This document shows positions 19,580 to 28,434 of a stretch of DNA of 64,000 nucleotides, one piece after another. The notes under the pieces were generated by a model. The model had not been told where the DNA came from. It worked only from the letters and a program-made list of their open reading frames with translations, and did no database searches. Numbering within the stretch: position 1 is the first letter of the stretch; each line of letters begins with the position of its first letter. The translations under genes and the position numbers were made by a program. Origin of the DNA: Stutzerimonas kirkiae (GTDB lineage: Bacteria > Pseudomonadota > Gammaproteobacteria > Pseudomonadales > Pseudomonadaceae); contig NZ_QJUO01000021.1 in assembly GCF_004327335.1 (NCBI RefSeq), positions 1 through 64,000 on the forward strand. The letters run 5' to 3'.

Positions 19580-21757
19580 ATGTGCAAGACTCACTCTAAA
19601 TCCTATACCCATACCCGGTATAGAAAATTCTCCAGGGCACTCGGCCTCGGCGTCCTGTTCGGCCTCTCCGCACCGCTGCTGGCGAACGAAGACAACCCCG
19701 AAGCGACCTCGACCGAACTGAAAACCATCACCGTATGGGGCCAGGCGCCCACCGAAGATACCGACGCCTATGTGGCCAAGAAGACCACCATCGCCAGTAA
19801 GCTGCCGCTGGCGCCCAAGGAAATACCCCAGTCGGTCAGCGTCATTACACGCCAGCGTATCGAAGACCAGAACCTCAATACCCTGGAAGACGCGCTGCGC
19901 CAGGCACCGGGCGTCACGGTGATCCCCAACGACACCGTGCAGAGCCAGTTCCTGTCACGCGGCTACGGCCTCAACGTCAGCATCGACGGCGTCCCCAGCA
20001 CCAACGGCCTGAGTGGCGCGGAGCAGTTCGACCTGGCGGTCTACGATCGCGTAGAGGTGCTGCGCGGCCCAGCCGGCGCGCTGCAGGGCAGCGGCGACCT
20101 GGGCGGCACGGTCAACGTGGTGACCAAGAAGCCGCGCGAGCAATTCGGTCTCAATGGCTCGGTCAGCGCCGGCAGTTGGGACAACTATCGTGGCGAGTTG
20201 GACATTACCGGCCCATTGAACGCCGACGGTAGCCTGCGTGGCCGTTTCGTCGGCGTCGGCCAGGATCGCGACTTTTTCTACGACCGGACTCACCAGCGCA
20301 AATGGGTCGGCTATGGGGTGCTGGAATTCGACCTGAACGACGACCTTACCCTGTCGCTGACCCATATCAACCAGGACAACGACACCGATGTACCCTTCTT
20401 CGGCCTGCCTGTCAGCGCACCTGGCGGTACCGCCGGCAGGCTGCTGGACGTATCACGATCGACCAACCACCTCGCAGACTGGAGCTACAATCGTTCGCGC
20501 ACCAAGGAAACCGTACTGGCCGCCGAACAGCGCTTCGCCAATGACTGGAGCCTAACCACCAAACTGCGTTACCTGACCCTGGACAGTAGCTGGAGAGACG
20601 CGGTTCCGCGTGGCACAGGTGTCAACACCGATGACTACACCTTCGAATATCGCTTCCTGCGCGACTACGATGGTGTCTACCGTCGCCGCGCTGCCGATAT
20701 CTACGCTTCAGGACCATTCCAGTTGTTCGGCCGCGAGCACCGGGCGCTGATCGGCTACAACTACGAGGACTATCGTGATCGCTATAACATGGTCAACCGA
20801 ACGACTACCTCTGCTACCGGCATAGACCTGTTCAACCCGGTATTTGCCGAACCTGACCTGCCGCACACCTCAGGCTTCGAGAGCCGCACCGAGCAGAGTG
20901 GATTGTATGGGCAGACCCGTCTGCGGCTGCTGGACCCACTGACCCTGGTACTGGGTGGGAGACTCAGCGACTACGAGTACAAGAGCCGCAATCGAGCGCC
21001 CTCAACCCCCAGCGACTGGAGCAATGGAGAGGATGCCAGTGACGAATTCACACCCTATGGCGGCCTGGTCTACGAACTGACCCGGCATGTATCGCTGTAC
21101 ACCAGTTACTCGGACATCTTTATTCCCCAGGATTATCAGAAAGCCGACGGCGGCACTCTGGATCCGCGGGTTGGCAAACAATACGAAATCGGCATCAAGA
21201 CCAGTTGGCTCGACGACACCTTGAGCGCCTCGCTGGCCACCTTCCGTATCCGTGACGAAAACCGCCCAATGGAGGACCCGAACGACGACCTCTACTACAT
21301 CGCCGCAGGCGAAGTGGAAAGCCGTGGTTGGGAGCTGGAGGTCACCGGCCGGCCACTGCCGGGCTGGGATATCAGTGCCGGCTACACCCGCCTGAAGACC
21401 CGTTACCTCAGCGACGACGACAACGCCGGGCTGTTCAGCCATGCCTCGCCCAAGCACAGTTTCAAGCTGTGGAGCCACTACCGCTTCCAGGATGGCCTGT
21501 TGAAGGGGCTGGCACTGGGCGGTGGCCTGGCGGCCACCAGTTCCTACGGCAGCGACCGTTACGCCTCGGATCGCGAACAGAGCGGCTACGCCCTCGTCAG
21601 CGCGGCGGCCAGCTATGAGTTGAACGAGCACCTGACCCTGGCACTGAACGGTGAAAACCTCACCGACCGCAAGTACTACGCCAGTCTTGGCAACAATACC
21701 TATAACACCTATGGAGATCCTCGCAACTTCACGCTGTCGCTACGCCTGAAGTATTGA
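19580..21757 (+). CDS. TonB-dependent siderophore receptor (FhuE-like)
   Basis: Outer-membrane receptor of 725 residues. A signal peptide ends near LLA-NED. A TonB-box-like ELKTITVWG follows, then a plug domain (EIPQSVSVITRQRIEDQNLNT, LEDALRQAPGV, YDRVEVLRGPAGALQGSGDLGGTVNVV). A 22-strand barrel ends with FTLSLRLKY and its C-terminal aromatic residue. The FhuE/FpvA group usually takes up ferric hydroxamate or related siderophores; the ligand here cannot be read from sequence. The ATG at 19580 follows GGGGGAAA. It is divergent from copA, and an ABC protein follows on the same strand after 504 bases. Confidence 0.88.
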   Translation: MCKTHSKSYTHTRYRKFSRALGLGVLFGLSAPLLANEDNPEATSTELKTITVWGQAPTEDTDAYVAKKTTIASKLPLAPKEIPQSVSVITRQRIEDQNLNTLEDALRQAPGVTVIPNDTVQSQFLSRGYGLNVSIDGVPSTNGLSGAEQFDLAVYDRVEVLRGPAGALQGSGDLGGTVNVVTKKPREQFGLNGSVSAGSWDNYRGELDITGPLNADGSLRGRFVGVGQDRDFFYDRTHQRKWVGYGVLEFDLNDDLTLSLTHINQDNDTDVPFFGLPVSAPGGTAGRLLDVSRSTNHLADWSYNRSRTKETVLAAEQRFANDWSLTTKLRYLTLDSSWRDAVPRGTGVNTDDYTFEYRFLRDYDGVYRRRAADIYASGPFQLFGREHRALIGYNYEDYRDRYNMVNRTTTSATGIDLFNPVFAEPDLPHTSGFESRTEQSGLYGQTRLRLLDPLTLVLGGRLSDYEYKSRNRAPSTPSDWSNGEDASDEFTPYGGLVYELTRHVSLYTSYSDIFIPQDYQKADGGTLDPRVGKQYEIGIKTSWLDDTLSASLATFRIRDENRPMEDPNDDLYYIAAGEVESRGWELEVTGRPLPGWDISAGYTRLKTRYLSDDDNAGLFSHASPKHSFKLWSHYRFQDGLLKGLALGGGLAATSSYGSDRYASDREQSGYALVSAAASYELNEHLTLALNGENLTDRKYYASLGNNTYNTYGDPRNFTLSLRLKY

Positions 21758-22261
21758 GTAGAAGCTGCCGCGCCATAAGTGGGGAGATCGGTTCCCTTCT
21801 CCCGCAAGGCTACGGTGTTCACGCACTTTCCGGCTTGCGACACAGCCCACCCTCTCCGCTCGTGGGCTAACGTATGCACACATCTACACCTTGTCCTGGC
21901 GTTCCTGTTGTCACGAACCATGGTGACAATGGAAAGAGCCGTCGACGCGGTACCGAACCATTCGTAGGGCTTGCGGTTTCGCTGGCTCTTTCCCACAGGC
22001 GCTGCTGAAGGTGGCTGTGCTGATGCCAGGTGGCGGGACGGGGCCTTCGCCGCCAGGGATGGCGGCGAAGAGCTACAGGGAGGTATTCACGCGTGCCCCG
22101 TCCCGCCACCTGGCATTCGCACAGGAACGCTGATCCCGAGGGGCGAAGAGGTGTGCACACCGTAGCCCGCCAGGGGAGAAAGAGCACAGCAAGCCTATGC
22201 ACAAACCGGTGCGTTGCCTGATTCCCCAGACCTCCATCCGTCCATTGACCCGAAACCCACC
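21758..22261. other. 504-bp gap between the receptor and ABC gene
   Basis: No gene is supported. The gap contains the nested palindrome at 22023-22116. The remainder is unremarkable. Its size and repeat suggest the two flanking genes are not a simple operon. Confidence 0.6.
22023..22116. repeat. Nested palindromic repeat
   Basis: Outer arms of 22 bases (22023-22044 and 22095-22116) are perfectly complementary. Within them a second perfect 10-bp hairpin occurs, CTTCGCCGCC / GGCGGCGAAG at 22045-22054 and 22061-22070. A related inner motif (GCCGCCAGGGATAGCGGC) occurs at about 12320-12336. It looks like a REP/MITE-type element. Confidence 0.7.
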
Positions 22262-23920
22262 ATGAAAACCACACCTTCCCCCTGGCAACTGATACGCCCC
22301 TACTGGTCATCGGAAGAAAAATGGCGGGCCTGGGGACTGCTGGCCCTGATCATCGTCCTCGACCTCGGCACGGTCTATTGCGCCGTGCAGATCAGCACCT
22401 GGCAGAAGAATTTCTTCGACGCGCTCTCCGAATACCAGCGGGAACTCATTTCACCCTTGATGTGGCGCCTGGCCGGGCTGATCGCCCTGACCACCTTCTG
22501 TGCCACCTTCAGCATCTTCTTCCGCCAGTTGCTGGAGATACGCTGGCGCAGCTGGGTCACCGAAGACTACCTGGCGCGCTGGACCCGCAAGCATGCCTAC
22601 CAGCGTATCGAGTCCGCCAGGCTGGCGGACAACCCCGACCAGCGTATTGCCGAAGACCTCGCACTGATGGCCGGCAAGACCCTGGATCTCGGGCTGGGCC
22701 TTCTGAAAAACCTGGTCAACGCCGTATCCTTCGCCGTCATCCTCTGGGGCCTCTCCGGCAGCCTGCCGCTGACCGCCATAGGTCTGGATATCGAGCTGCC
22801 CGGTTATATGCTGTGGGCAGCCATCCTCTACGCAGCGCTAGGTTCCTGGCTGATGGAAAAGATCGGCAAGCCCATGGTCGGACTGGACTATCGCCAGCAG
22901 CAGTACGAGGCGGACTTCCGCTACCTGCTGGTGCGCATGCGCGAAAATGCGGAACAGATCGCCTTCTACCGCGGAGAAGCCATCGAACACAACCGCCTGC
23001 GCAACGCCTTCCATGCCATTCGCCAGAACTGGCGGGGACTGATGACCTACACCAAGCGTGTGGCCTTTACCGAATCGGTATACATCGAGGTGGGCTCGAT
23101 ACTGCCTTACCTGATTTCGATACCGCGCTACTTCGCGAAACAGATCACCATCGGCGGGGTGATGCAGCTCAGCGTCGGTTTCTCGCGCCTGCGTACTGCC
23201 CTGTCCTGGTTCCTTTTCAATTACAAGGAACTGGCGCTGCTGCGCTCGGCGCTCCGACGCCTGGGCGAGTTCGATGCGGTGCTGCGCCAGCCGCAGGTCT
23301 CCGGTATCCGACTGGTGCAGAGCGAGCACGCCAACCTGCGCACCCACGGCCTGAACCTGCAACGCCCGGACGGCTCGCCGCTCAGCGCCATCGCCGATAT
23401 CGAGGTACGCCCCGGCGAACGCTGGCTGGTGCGCGGCCCCTCGGGTATCGGCAAATCAACCCTGCTGCGCGCCCTGGCCGGCCTCTGGCCGTACGGCGAC
23501 GGGCGCATCGAGCTGCCCCGGGGCAGCCAGTTGTTCCTGCCACAGAAAAGCTACCTGCCGCCCGGCAGCCTGAAGGATGCATTGTGCTATCCCGCCGCCG
23601 CCGAAACCTTCGATGACGCCCAGTGCGCCCGGGCGCTGGGGCTGGTGCAACTGCCGCAGTACACCAAGCGGCTGCACGAGAGCGATCACTGGGAGAAACG
23701 CTTGTCGCCCGGCGAACAGCAGCGGCTGGCCTTCGCCCGCGTACTGCTGCACCGGCCCGACTACCTGTTCCTCGACGAGGCCAGCTCGGCGCTGGATGCG
23801 CAGAACGAGGACAACCTTTACCGCCTGCTCGACGAACACCTGCCCGCCAGCACGGTGGTCAGCGTCGCCCATCATGCCAGCCTGGAGCGCTACCACCAGA
23901 GGCGGCTGGATATCGGCTGA
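22262..23920 (+). CDS. ABC transporter, fused permease/ATPase (SbmA/BacA-YddA-like)
   Basis: Membrane protein of 552 residues with an N-terminal SbmA/BacA-like domain and a C-terminal ATPase. The membrane part carries several TM segments and GLDYRQQQYEADFRYLLVR, a family signature. The ATPase shows Walker A GPSGIGKST, signature LSPGEQQR, Walker B YLFLDEASS and H-loop VAHH. Relatives include YddA of E. coli and the Rv1819c/BacA group that moves peptides or cobalamin-like hydrophilic solutes. The direction and substrate cannot be decided. Position after a siderophore receptor makes a role in siderophore or siderophore-peptide traffic plausible. The ribosome binding site is weak. Confidence 0.82.
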   Translation: MKTTPSPWQLIRPYWSSEEKWRAWGLLALIIVLDLGTVYCAVQISTWQKNFFDALSEYQRELISPLMWRLAGLIALTTFCATFSIFFRQLLEIRWRSWVTEDYLARWTRKHAYQRIESARLADNPDQRIAEDLALMAGKTLDLGLGLLKNLVNAVSFAVILWGLSGSLPLTAIGLDIELPGYMLWAAILYAALGSWLMEKIGKPMVGLDYRQQQYEADFRYLLVRMRENAEQIAFYRGEAIEHNRLRNAFHAIRQNWRGLMTYTKRVAFTESVYIEVGSILPYLISIPRYFAKQITIGGVMQLSVGFSRLRTALSWFLFNYKELALLRSALRRLGEFDAVLRQPQVSGIRLVQSEHANLRTHGLNLQRPDGSPLSAIADIEVRPGERWLVRGPSGIGKSTLLRALAGLWPYGDGRIELPRGSQLFLPQKSYLPPGSLKDALCYPAAAETFDDAQCARALGLVQLPQYTKRLHESDHWEKRLSPGEQQRLAFARVLLHRPDYLFLDEASSALDAQNEDNLYRLLDEHLPASTVVSVAHHASLERYHQRRLDIG

Positions 23921-24009
23921 GGCAGCCAAGCTGCAAGCGTAGTCAGTGTGGAAGACGGCCTGCCCTCCCTGTAAAGCTTCTCCTTTCGGCTTACAGCTTG
24001 TGGCTGCCG
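23921..24009. repeat. Intergenic inverted repeat (AAGCTGCAAGC family), copy 2
   Basis: Arms GGCAGCCAAGCTGCAAGC and GCTTACAGCTTGTGGCTGCC surround a short spacer between two converging genes. It may act as a bidirectional transcription end. Confidence 0.6.
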
Positions 24010-25356
24010 TCAACTGCCCGCCACGGTCATGCGCTCGATCAGTATCGAACCGCTGCGGATATTGCTGCGTGTCTCGATATCGCTGCCGATCGCGACGATC
24101 TGGCGGAACATGTCCCGCAGGTTGCCGGCGATGGTCACTTCCTGCACAGGGAACTGGATTTCGCCGTTCTCCACCCAGTAGCCACCCGCGCCACGGGAAT
24201 AGTCGCCGGTCACCAGGTTCAGCCCCTGGCCCATCAGTTCGGTGACCAGCAGGCCACGGTCCATGCGCCTGATCAGCGCCGCCTGGTCTTCGTCGCCATG
24301 GCTGACGAAGAGGTTGTGTATACCGCCGGCATTGGCGGTACTCGGAAGGCCGAGCTTGCGCCCGGAATAGGTGCCGAGCACATAGCGGGTCAGTTGCCCG
24401 TTCTCGACGAAGGACTTGGCATAGGTGGCCAGGCCATCGCTGTCATAGGCGGCGCTGCCCAGGCCTTGGGGGATATGCGGGCGCTCGTCCAGGCTCAGCC
24501 ACTCGGGAAACAGCGTCTGCCCCAGCGCACCCTCCAGGTAAGAGGACTTGCGATAGAGGTTGCCGCCGGAAATCGCCGACATGAAATGCCCCAGCAAGCC
24601 GCTGGCCAGTTCCGACGAGAACAGCACCGGCACTTCGCAGGTCGGCACCGGGCGGGCGCCCAGACGGCGTACGGAGCGCTCGGCGGCACGTCGGCCGATC
24701 AGTTCGGGAGCGGCCAGGGCACTGCCGATACGGCTGACATCGTAGTCATAGTCACGCTGCATCTGGCCGTCGGTCTCGGCGATCATCACGCAGCTCAGGC
24801 TGTGCCGGGTACTGGCATGGCCGCCGATGAAACCATTGCTGTTGCCATAGGCCCGGCAGCCCTGGTGCGTGCTCAGGCTGCTACCGTCCGCCTTGCGGAT
24901 GCGCGGGTCGCTGGCGAAGGCCGCGGCCTCGCACCGCAGCGCCTGCTCGATGGCCTGTTCGGGGGTGATGGCCCAGGGATGGTAGAGGTCCAGATCGGGC
25001 AGGCCGCTAGCCATCAGTTCCGCCGCGGCCAGGCCCGCATAGGGGTCCTCGGAAGCATGCCGGGCAATCGCCAGGGCCGCCGCCACGGTTTCGCGGATGG
25101 CTTCGGCGCCACTGCCGGTGGTACTCGCCGAGCCCTTGCTCTGCCCCACATAGAGTGTGATGCCAAAGCCCTGGTCGCGGTTGAACTCTACAGTCTCGAC
25201 CTCACCCTGGCGCACGCTTGTGGACAGACCCTGGTCCAGCGATACCGACACCTCGCTGGCCGTGGCGCCCTGGCGGCGCGCCTCGTCGATGATGCGCTCG
25301 ACCGTTTCATACAACGCCGGCAGCGCCTGCGGACCCACCTGTGATACTTCGCTCAT
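24010..25356 (-). CDS. pmbA: Metalloprotease PmbA (TldE)
   Basis: Subunit of the TldD/TldE protease, 448 residues. It acts with TldD to mature microcins and degrade unfolded peptides. It has the U62 family features [23 protein letters not shown] near the N-terminus and [26 protein letters not shown] at the C-terminus. As expected for TldE it lacks the HExxxH zinc motif of TldD. The start [10 protein letters not shown] (25356) is preferred over a 9-residue upstream extension. It is divergent from darP across a repeat-bearing gap. Confidence 0.93.
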   Translation of the reverse strand: MSEVSQVGPQALPALYETVERIIDEARRQGATASEVSVSLDQGLSTSVRQGEVETVEFNRDQGFGITLYVGQSKGSASTTGSGAEAIRETVAAALAIARHASEDPYAGLAAAELMASGLPDLDLYHPWAITPEQAIEQALRCEAAAFASDPRIRKADGSSLSTHQGCRAYGNSNGFIGGHASTRHSLSCVMIAETDGQMQRDYDYDVSRIGSALAAPELIGRRAAERSVRRLGARPVPTCEVPVLFSSELASGLLGHFMSAISGGNLYRKSSYLEGALGQTLFPEWLSLDERPHIPQGLGSAAYDSDGLATYAKSFVENGQLTRYVLGTYSGRKLGLPSTANAGGIHNLFVSHGDEDQAALIRRMDRGLLVTELMGQGLNLVTGDYSRGAGGYWVENGEIQFPVQEVTIAGNLRDMFRQIVAIGSDIETRSNIRSGSILIERMTVAGS

Positions 25357-25371
25357 AAACACTCCGATTTT

Positions 25372-25451
25372 CAGAAGCCGCAAGCCACGAGCGGAAAGCC
25401 AGCGGGTAAAGCGGCTCTTCTCTTGTCGCTTGCAGCTTGCGGCTTGCAGCT
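25372..25451. repeat. Intergenic inverted repeat (AAGCTTGCAGC family), copy 3
   Basis: GAAGCCGCAAGCCACGAGC on one side and GTCGCTTGCAGCTTGCGGC on the other form the stem. It separates the divergent pmbA and darP. Confidence 0.6.
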
Positions 25452-25489
25452 ACTGTTATCATGGCGGCGTTTCCCTCTGGACCCGTCCC

Positions 25490-26011
25490 ATGCCTGAATA
25501 CTCCGACGCCGACGCTTTCGATGAAAAAAGCAAATCCCAGGTCAAGCGCGAGCTGCATGCCTTGCAGGATCTCGGCGAACGCCTGATCGCCCTCAAGCCC
25601 GAACTGCTCGAACGCCTGCCGCTGACCGATGCCCTGCGCAAAGCCGTACAGGACGCCCCCAAGCACAGCGCGCACATCGCCAAGAAGCGCCACCGCCAGT
25701 ACATCGGCAAGCTGATGCGCGATCAGGATGTCGACGCCATCCTGGCCCTGATCGAGCAGGTGGATGCCTCGACCCGGCAATACAACGAGCGCTTCCACGC
25801 CCTGGAGCGCTGGCGCGACCGGCTGGCGGGCGGCACCGACAGTGACCTGGACGCCTTCGTGAACGACTACCCGGAAGCCGACCGGCAGCACCTGCGCAGC
25901 CTGATCCGCCATGCCCAGCACGAGGCGGCCCGCAACAAACCGCCAGCCGCCGCCCGCAAGATATTCAAATACATCCGCGAACTGGACGAGGTACAGCGCG
26001 GCCTTCGATAA
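25490..26011 (+). CDS. darP: Ribosome maturation factor DarP (YjgA, UPF0307)
   Basis: Highly charged helical protein of 173 residues associated with 50S subunit maturation. Family sequence [23 protein letters not shown] opens the protein, followed by [14 protein letters not shown] and the ending [14 protein letters not shown]. The start at 25490 ([10 protein letters not shown]) is the conserved one; the frame remains open far upstream inside pmbA antisense, which is not coding. Its location between pmbA and tldD is the standard pseudomonad order. Confidence 0.93.
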   Translation: MPEYSDADAFDEKSKSQVKRELHALQDLGERLIALKPELLERLPLTDALRKAVQDAPKHSAHIAKKRHRQYIGKLMRDQDVDAILALIEQVDASTRQYNERFHALERWRDRLAGGTDSDLDAFVNDYPEADRQHLRSLIRHAQHEAARNKPPAAARKIFKYIRELDEVQRGLR

Positions 26012-26069
26012 GCCTCCCGCAGGAGCGGCCGGCCGCAAGGGCTTCACGGCCCAGGCCGCCCCTACCGGC

Positions 26070-27512
26070 TCAGGCGCCGGTACCGCCGACCGTGATCGCA
26101 TCTATCTTCAGCGTCGGCTGGCCGACGCCCACCGGTACCGACTGTCCATCCTTGCCACAGGTGCCCACCCCGGCGTCCAGCGCCAGATCGTTGCCGACCA
26201 TCGACACCCGGCTCATCGCTTCCGGTCCGTTGCCGATCAGGGTCGCGCCCTTGACCGGCGCGGTGATACGGCCATTCTCGATCAGGTAGGCCTCGCTGGT
26301 GGAAAACACGAACTTGCCGCTGGTGATATCCACCTGGCCACCGCCCAGGTTGGCGCAGTAGATGCCTTTGTGCACCGAACGGATGATTTCCTCCGGCTCG
26401 CTTTCCCCGGCCAACATGTAGGTATTGGTCATGCGTGGCATCGGCAGGTGCGCATAGGATTCGCGGCGGCCATTGCCGGTCGGCGCCGCCCCCATCAGCC
26501 GCGCATTCAGGCGGTCCTGGATATACCCCTTGAGCACGCCATTCTCGATCAGCGTGGTGCATTGTGTCGGCGTGCCTTCGTCATCGACGCTGAGCGAGCC
26601 GCGCCGCCCGGCCAGGGTGCCATCGTCGACGATAGTGCACAGGCTGGAAGCGACTTTCTGGCCGATCCTGCCACTGTAGGCGGAGCTGCCCTTGCGATTG
26701 AAATCCCCTTCCAGGCCATGCCCGACCGCTTCATGCAGCAATACGCCGGACCAGCCCGGCCCCAGCACTACCGGCAGGCTGCCGGCAGGCGCCGGCTGCG
26801 CCTCGAGGTTGACCAGCGCCTGGCGCAAGGCCTCGCGGGCATAGCCCATGGCCCGGTCCTCGGCGAGGAACCAGGCGTAGCCGGTACGACCGCCGCCACC
26901 CTGGCCGCCCCGCTCGCGCCGCCCATTCTGCTCGACGATGACACTGACATTGAAGCGTACCAACGGGCGGATATCGGCCGCCAGCACACCGTCCAGGCCG
27001 GCCACCAGGATATGCTCCCAGACCCCGCCCAGGCTCACGGAAACCTGTTTGATACGCGGATCGAGCGCACGCGTGGCGACATCGATACGTTTGAGCAGCT
27101 CGACCTTCTCCGCCCGGCTCAGGTCATCCAGCGGGTTCTCGGCACCGTAGAGGCTGGCGAACGACGGTCGTTGTGTCACCCCGACCTGCTGCGACTGGCC
27201 GCTGCGGGCGATCGAACGCGCCGCCTGCGCGGCCTGGCGCAGGGCATCGGCGGTGATGGCGTTGCTGTAGGCGAAGCCGGTCTTCTCCCCGGACAGGGCT
27301 CTTACGCCAACGCCCTGCTCCAGATGGAAACCGCCTTCCTTGACGATGCCGTCTTCCAGCATCCACGACTCGCTGACCTGATCCTGGAAATACAGGTCGG
27401 CGGCATCTATGCCGGGGCCGGCCAGCTCCGCGAGCAGCCCCGGCAGATCGTCGAGCTCCAGCCCTCCCGCACTCAGCAGGCGCCTGGAAACAGGCAATAA
27501 CAACTCACTCAT
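26070..27512 (-). CDS. tldD: Metalloprotease TldD
   Basis: Catalytic subunit of TldD/TldE, 480 residues. The zinc-binding HExxxH motif is [12 protein letters not shown] at about residues 254-265. [22 protein letters not shown] and the C-terminal [21 protein letters not shown] are family blocks. The ATG at 27512 follows AGGAG; an upstream GTG at 27518 is poorly placed. It begins two bases after the stop of the nitrilase-family gene, forming an operon with it and probably yhdP and rng upstream. Confidence 0.94.
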   Translation of the reverse strand: MSELLLPVSRRLLSAGGLELDDLPGLLAELAGPGIDAADLYFQDQVSESWMLEDGIVKEGGFHLEQGVGVRALSGEKTGFAYSNAITADALRQAAQAARSIARSGQSQQVGVTQRPSFASLYGAENPLDDLSRAEKVELLKRIDVATRALDPRIKQVSVSLGGVWEHILVAGLDGVLAADIRPLVRFNVSVIVEQNGRRERGGQGGGGRTGYAWFLAEDRAMGYAREALRQALVNLEAQPAPAGSLPVVLGPGWSGVLLHEAVGHGLEGDFNRKGSSAYSGRIGQKVASSLCTIVDDGTLAGRRGSLSVDDEGTPTQCTTLIENGVLKGYIQDRLNARLMGAAPTGNGRRESYAHLPMPRMTNTYMLAGESEPEEIIRSVHKGIYCANLGGGQVDITSGKFVFSTSEAYLIENGRITAPVKGATLIGNGPEAMSRVSMVGNDLALDAGVGTCGKDGQSVPVGVGQPTLKIDAITVGGTGA

Positions 27513-27514
27513 AA

Positions 27515-28360
27515 TCACTCCTGGGTACCCGCGACAATGCGTGGTACGGAAAATCGGCGATGCCCGGTGACCGGCATGCGCTGGCGGATACTGCCCTGCC
27601 CTGCGCTGTCACGCCGGGCCAGCAGCACCCCGGGCCCCTGCTCCAGCTCGTGCAGAACGCGGCCCCATGGATCGATGATGGCGGCATGCCCGTAGGTCAT
27701 GCGCCCGCCCGGATGTTCGCCACCCTGGGCCGCGGCCAGCACATAGCATTGTGTTTCTATCGCCCGTGCACGGATCAACGTTTGCCAATGGGCTGCCCCC
27801 GTCAGCGCGGTGAAGGCGGCTGGCGCGCTGATCAGCTCGGCACCCGCCAGTCGCAATGCCGTATACAGCTCGGGAAAGCGCAGATCGTAACAGACCGTCA
27901 TGCCCAGGCGCCCGAACGGCGTATCCGCCAGCACCAGTTCATGCCCCGGCGCATAATCGTCCGACTCCCGATAGCGGCCACGCTCATCCTGCACATCGAC
28001 ATCGAACAGGTGCAGCTTGTCATAACGCGCGACCTGTTCGCCGTGCTCGTCGATCAGCAACGAACAGGCATTGGGCTTGCCCTGCGGCTGGCCATCCGGC
28101 GGTAGCGGCAAGGTCCCGGCCACTATCCATAACCTGAGGTCGCGCGCCGTGCGTTTCAACCACGGCAGGATCGGTCCCTGCCCCAACGCCTCGGCGCGCG
28201 CCAGCGCCGGCATGTCGGAATGCCCCATGGCCGCGAAGTTCTCGGGCAGTACGGCCAGCCCCGCGCCATTCGCCGCGGCCTGCGCCAGCAGCCGCCCAGC
28301 CTCGGCGAGATTGGCCCGCACATCGGCCTGGGTGACCATCTGGATAACTGCTAAAGACAT
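27515..28360 (-). CDS. Carbon-nitrogen hydrolase (nitrilase superfamily, Nit-type amidase)
   Basis: Nitrilase-superfamily hydrolase of 281 residues. The catalytic triad is visible: Glu40 in VLPENF, Lys115 in [10 protein letters not shown] and Cys157 in [11 protein letters not shown]. The sequence belongs to the Nit1/YbeM-like branch; deaminated glutathione amidase activity is known for close relatives. The start [11 protein letters not shown] (28360) is the family N-terminus. It sits between yhdP and tldD on the same strand, as in other pseudomonads. Confidence 0.88.
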   Translation of the reverse strand: MSLAVIQMVTQADVRANLAEAGRLLAQAAANGAGLAVLPENFAAMGHSDMPALARAEALGQGPILPWLKRTARDLRLWIVAGTLPLPPDGQPQGKPNACSLLIDEHGEQVARYDKLHLFDVDVQDERGRYRESDDYAPGHELVLADTPFGRLGMTVCYDLRFPELYTALRLAGAELISAPAAFTALTGAAHWQTLIRARAIETQCYVLAAAQGGEHPGGRMTYGHAAIIDPWGRVLHELEQGPGVLLARRDSAGQGSIRQRMPVTGHRRFSVPRIVAGTQE

Positions 28361-28378
28361 ACAAGGCTCCCGTAAAGG

Positions 28379-28400
28379 CGCTATAGGCTGGAGGCTTGGC
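28379..28400. repeat. Half copy of the GGCTGGAGGCT hairpin repeat
   Basis: GCGCTATAGGCTGGAGGCTT resembles the complement of the right arm of the hairpin at 62314-62335. I find no matching second arm here. It lies between the nitrilase-family gene and yhdP. Confidence 0.45.
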
Positions 28401-28434
28401 GAGTGCTTGTCGGCCGATGGCGTTGTCTTCGGCT

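Noticed and set aside
19603-19623. CTATACC-N7-GGTATAG dyad at the start of the receptor gene, resembling a third CsoR site
   Set aside because: It is within the signal-peptide codons and matches TACCC-N5-GGGTA with one mismatch only by an offset reading. Probably chance.
23623-25344. 573-codon open frame on the plus strand overlapping pmbA
   Set aside because: It starts inside the ABC gene in another frame and runs antisense to pmbA, which has clear family blocks.
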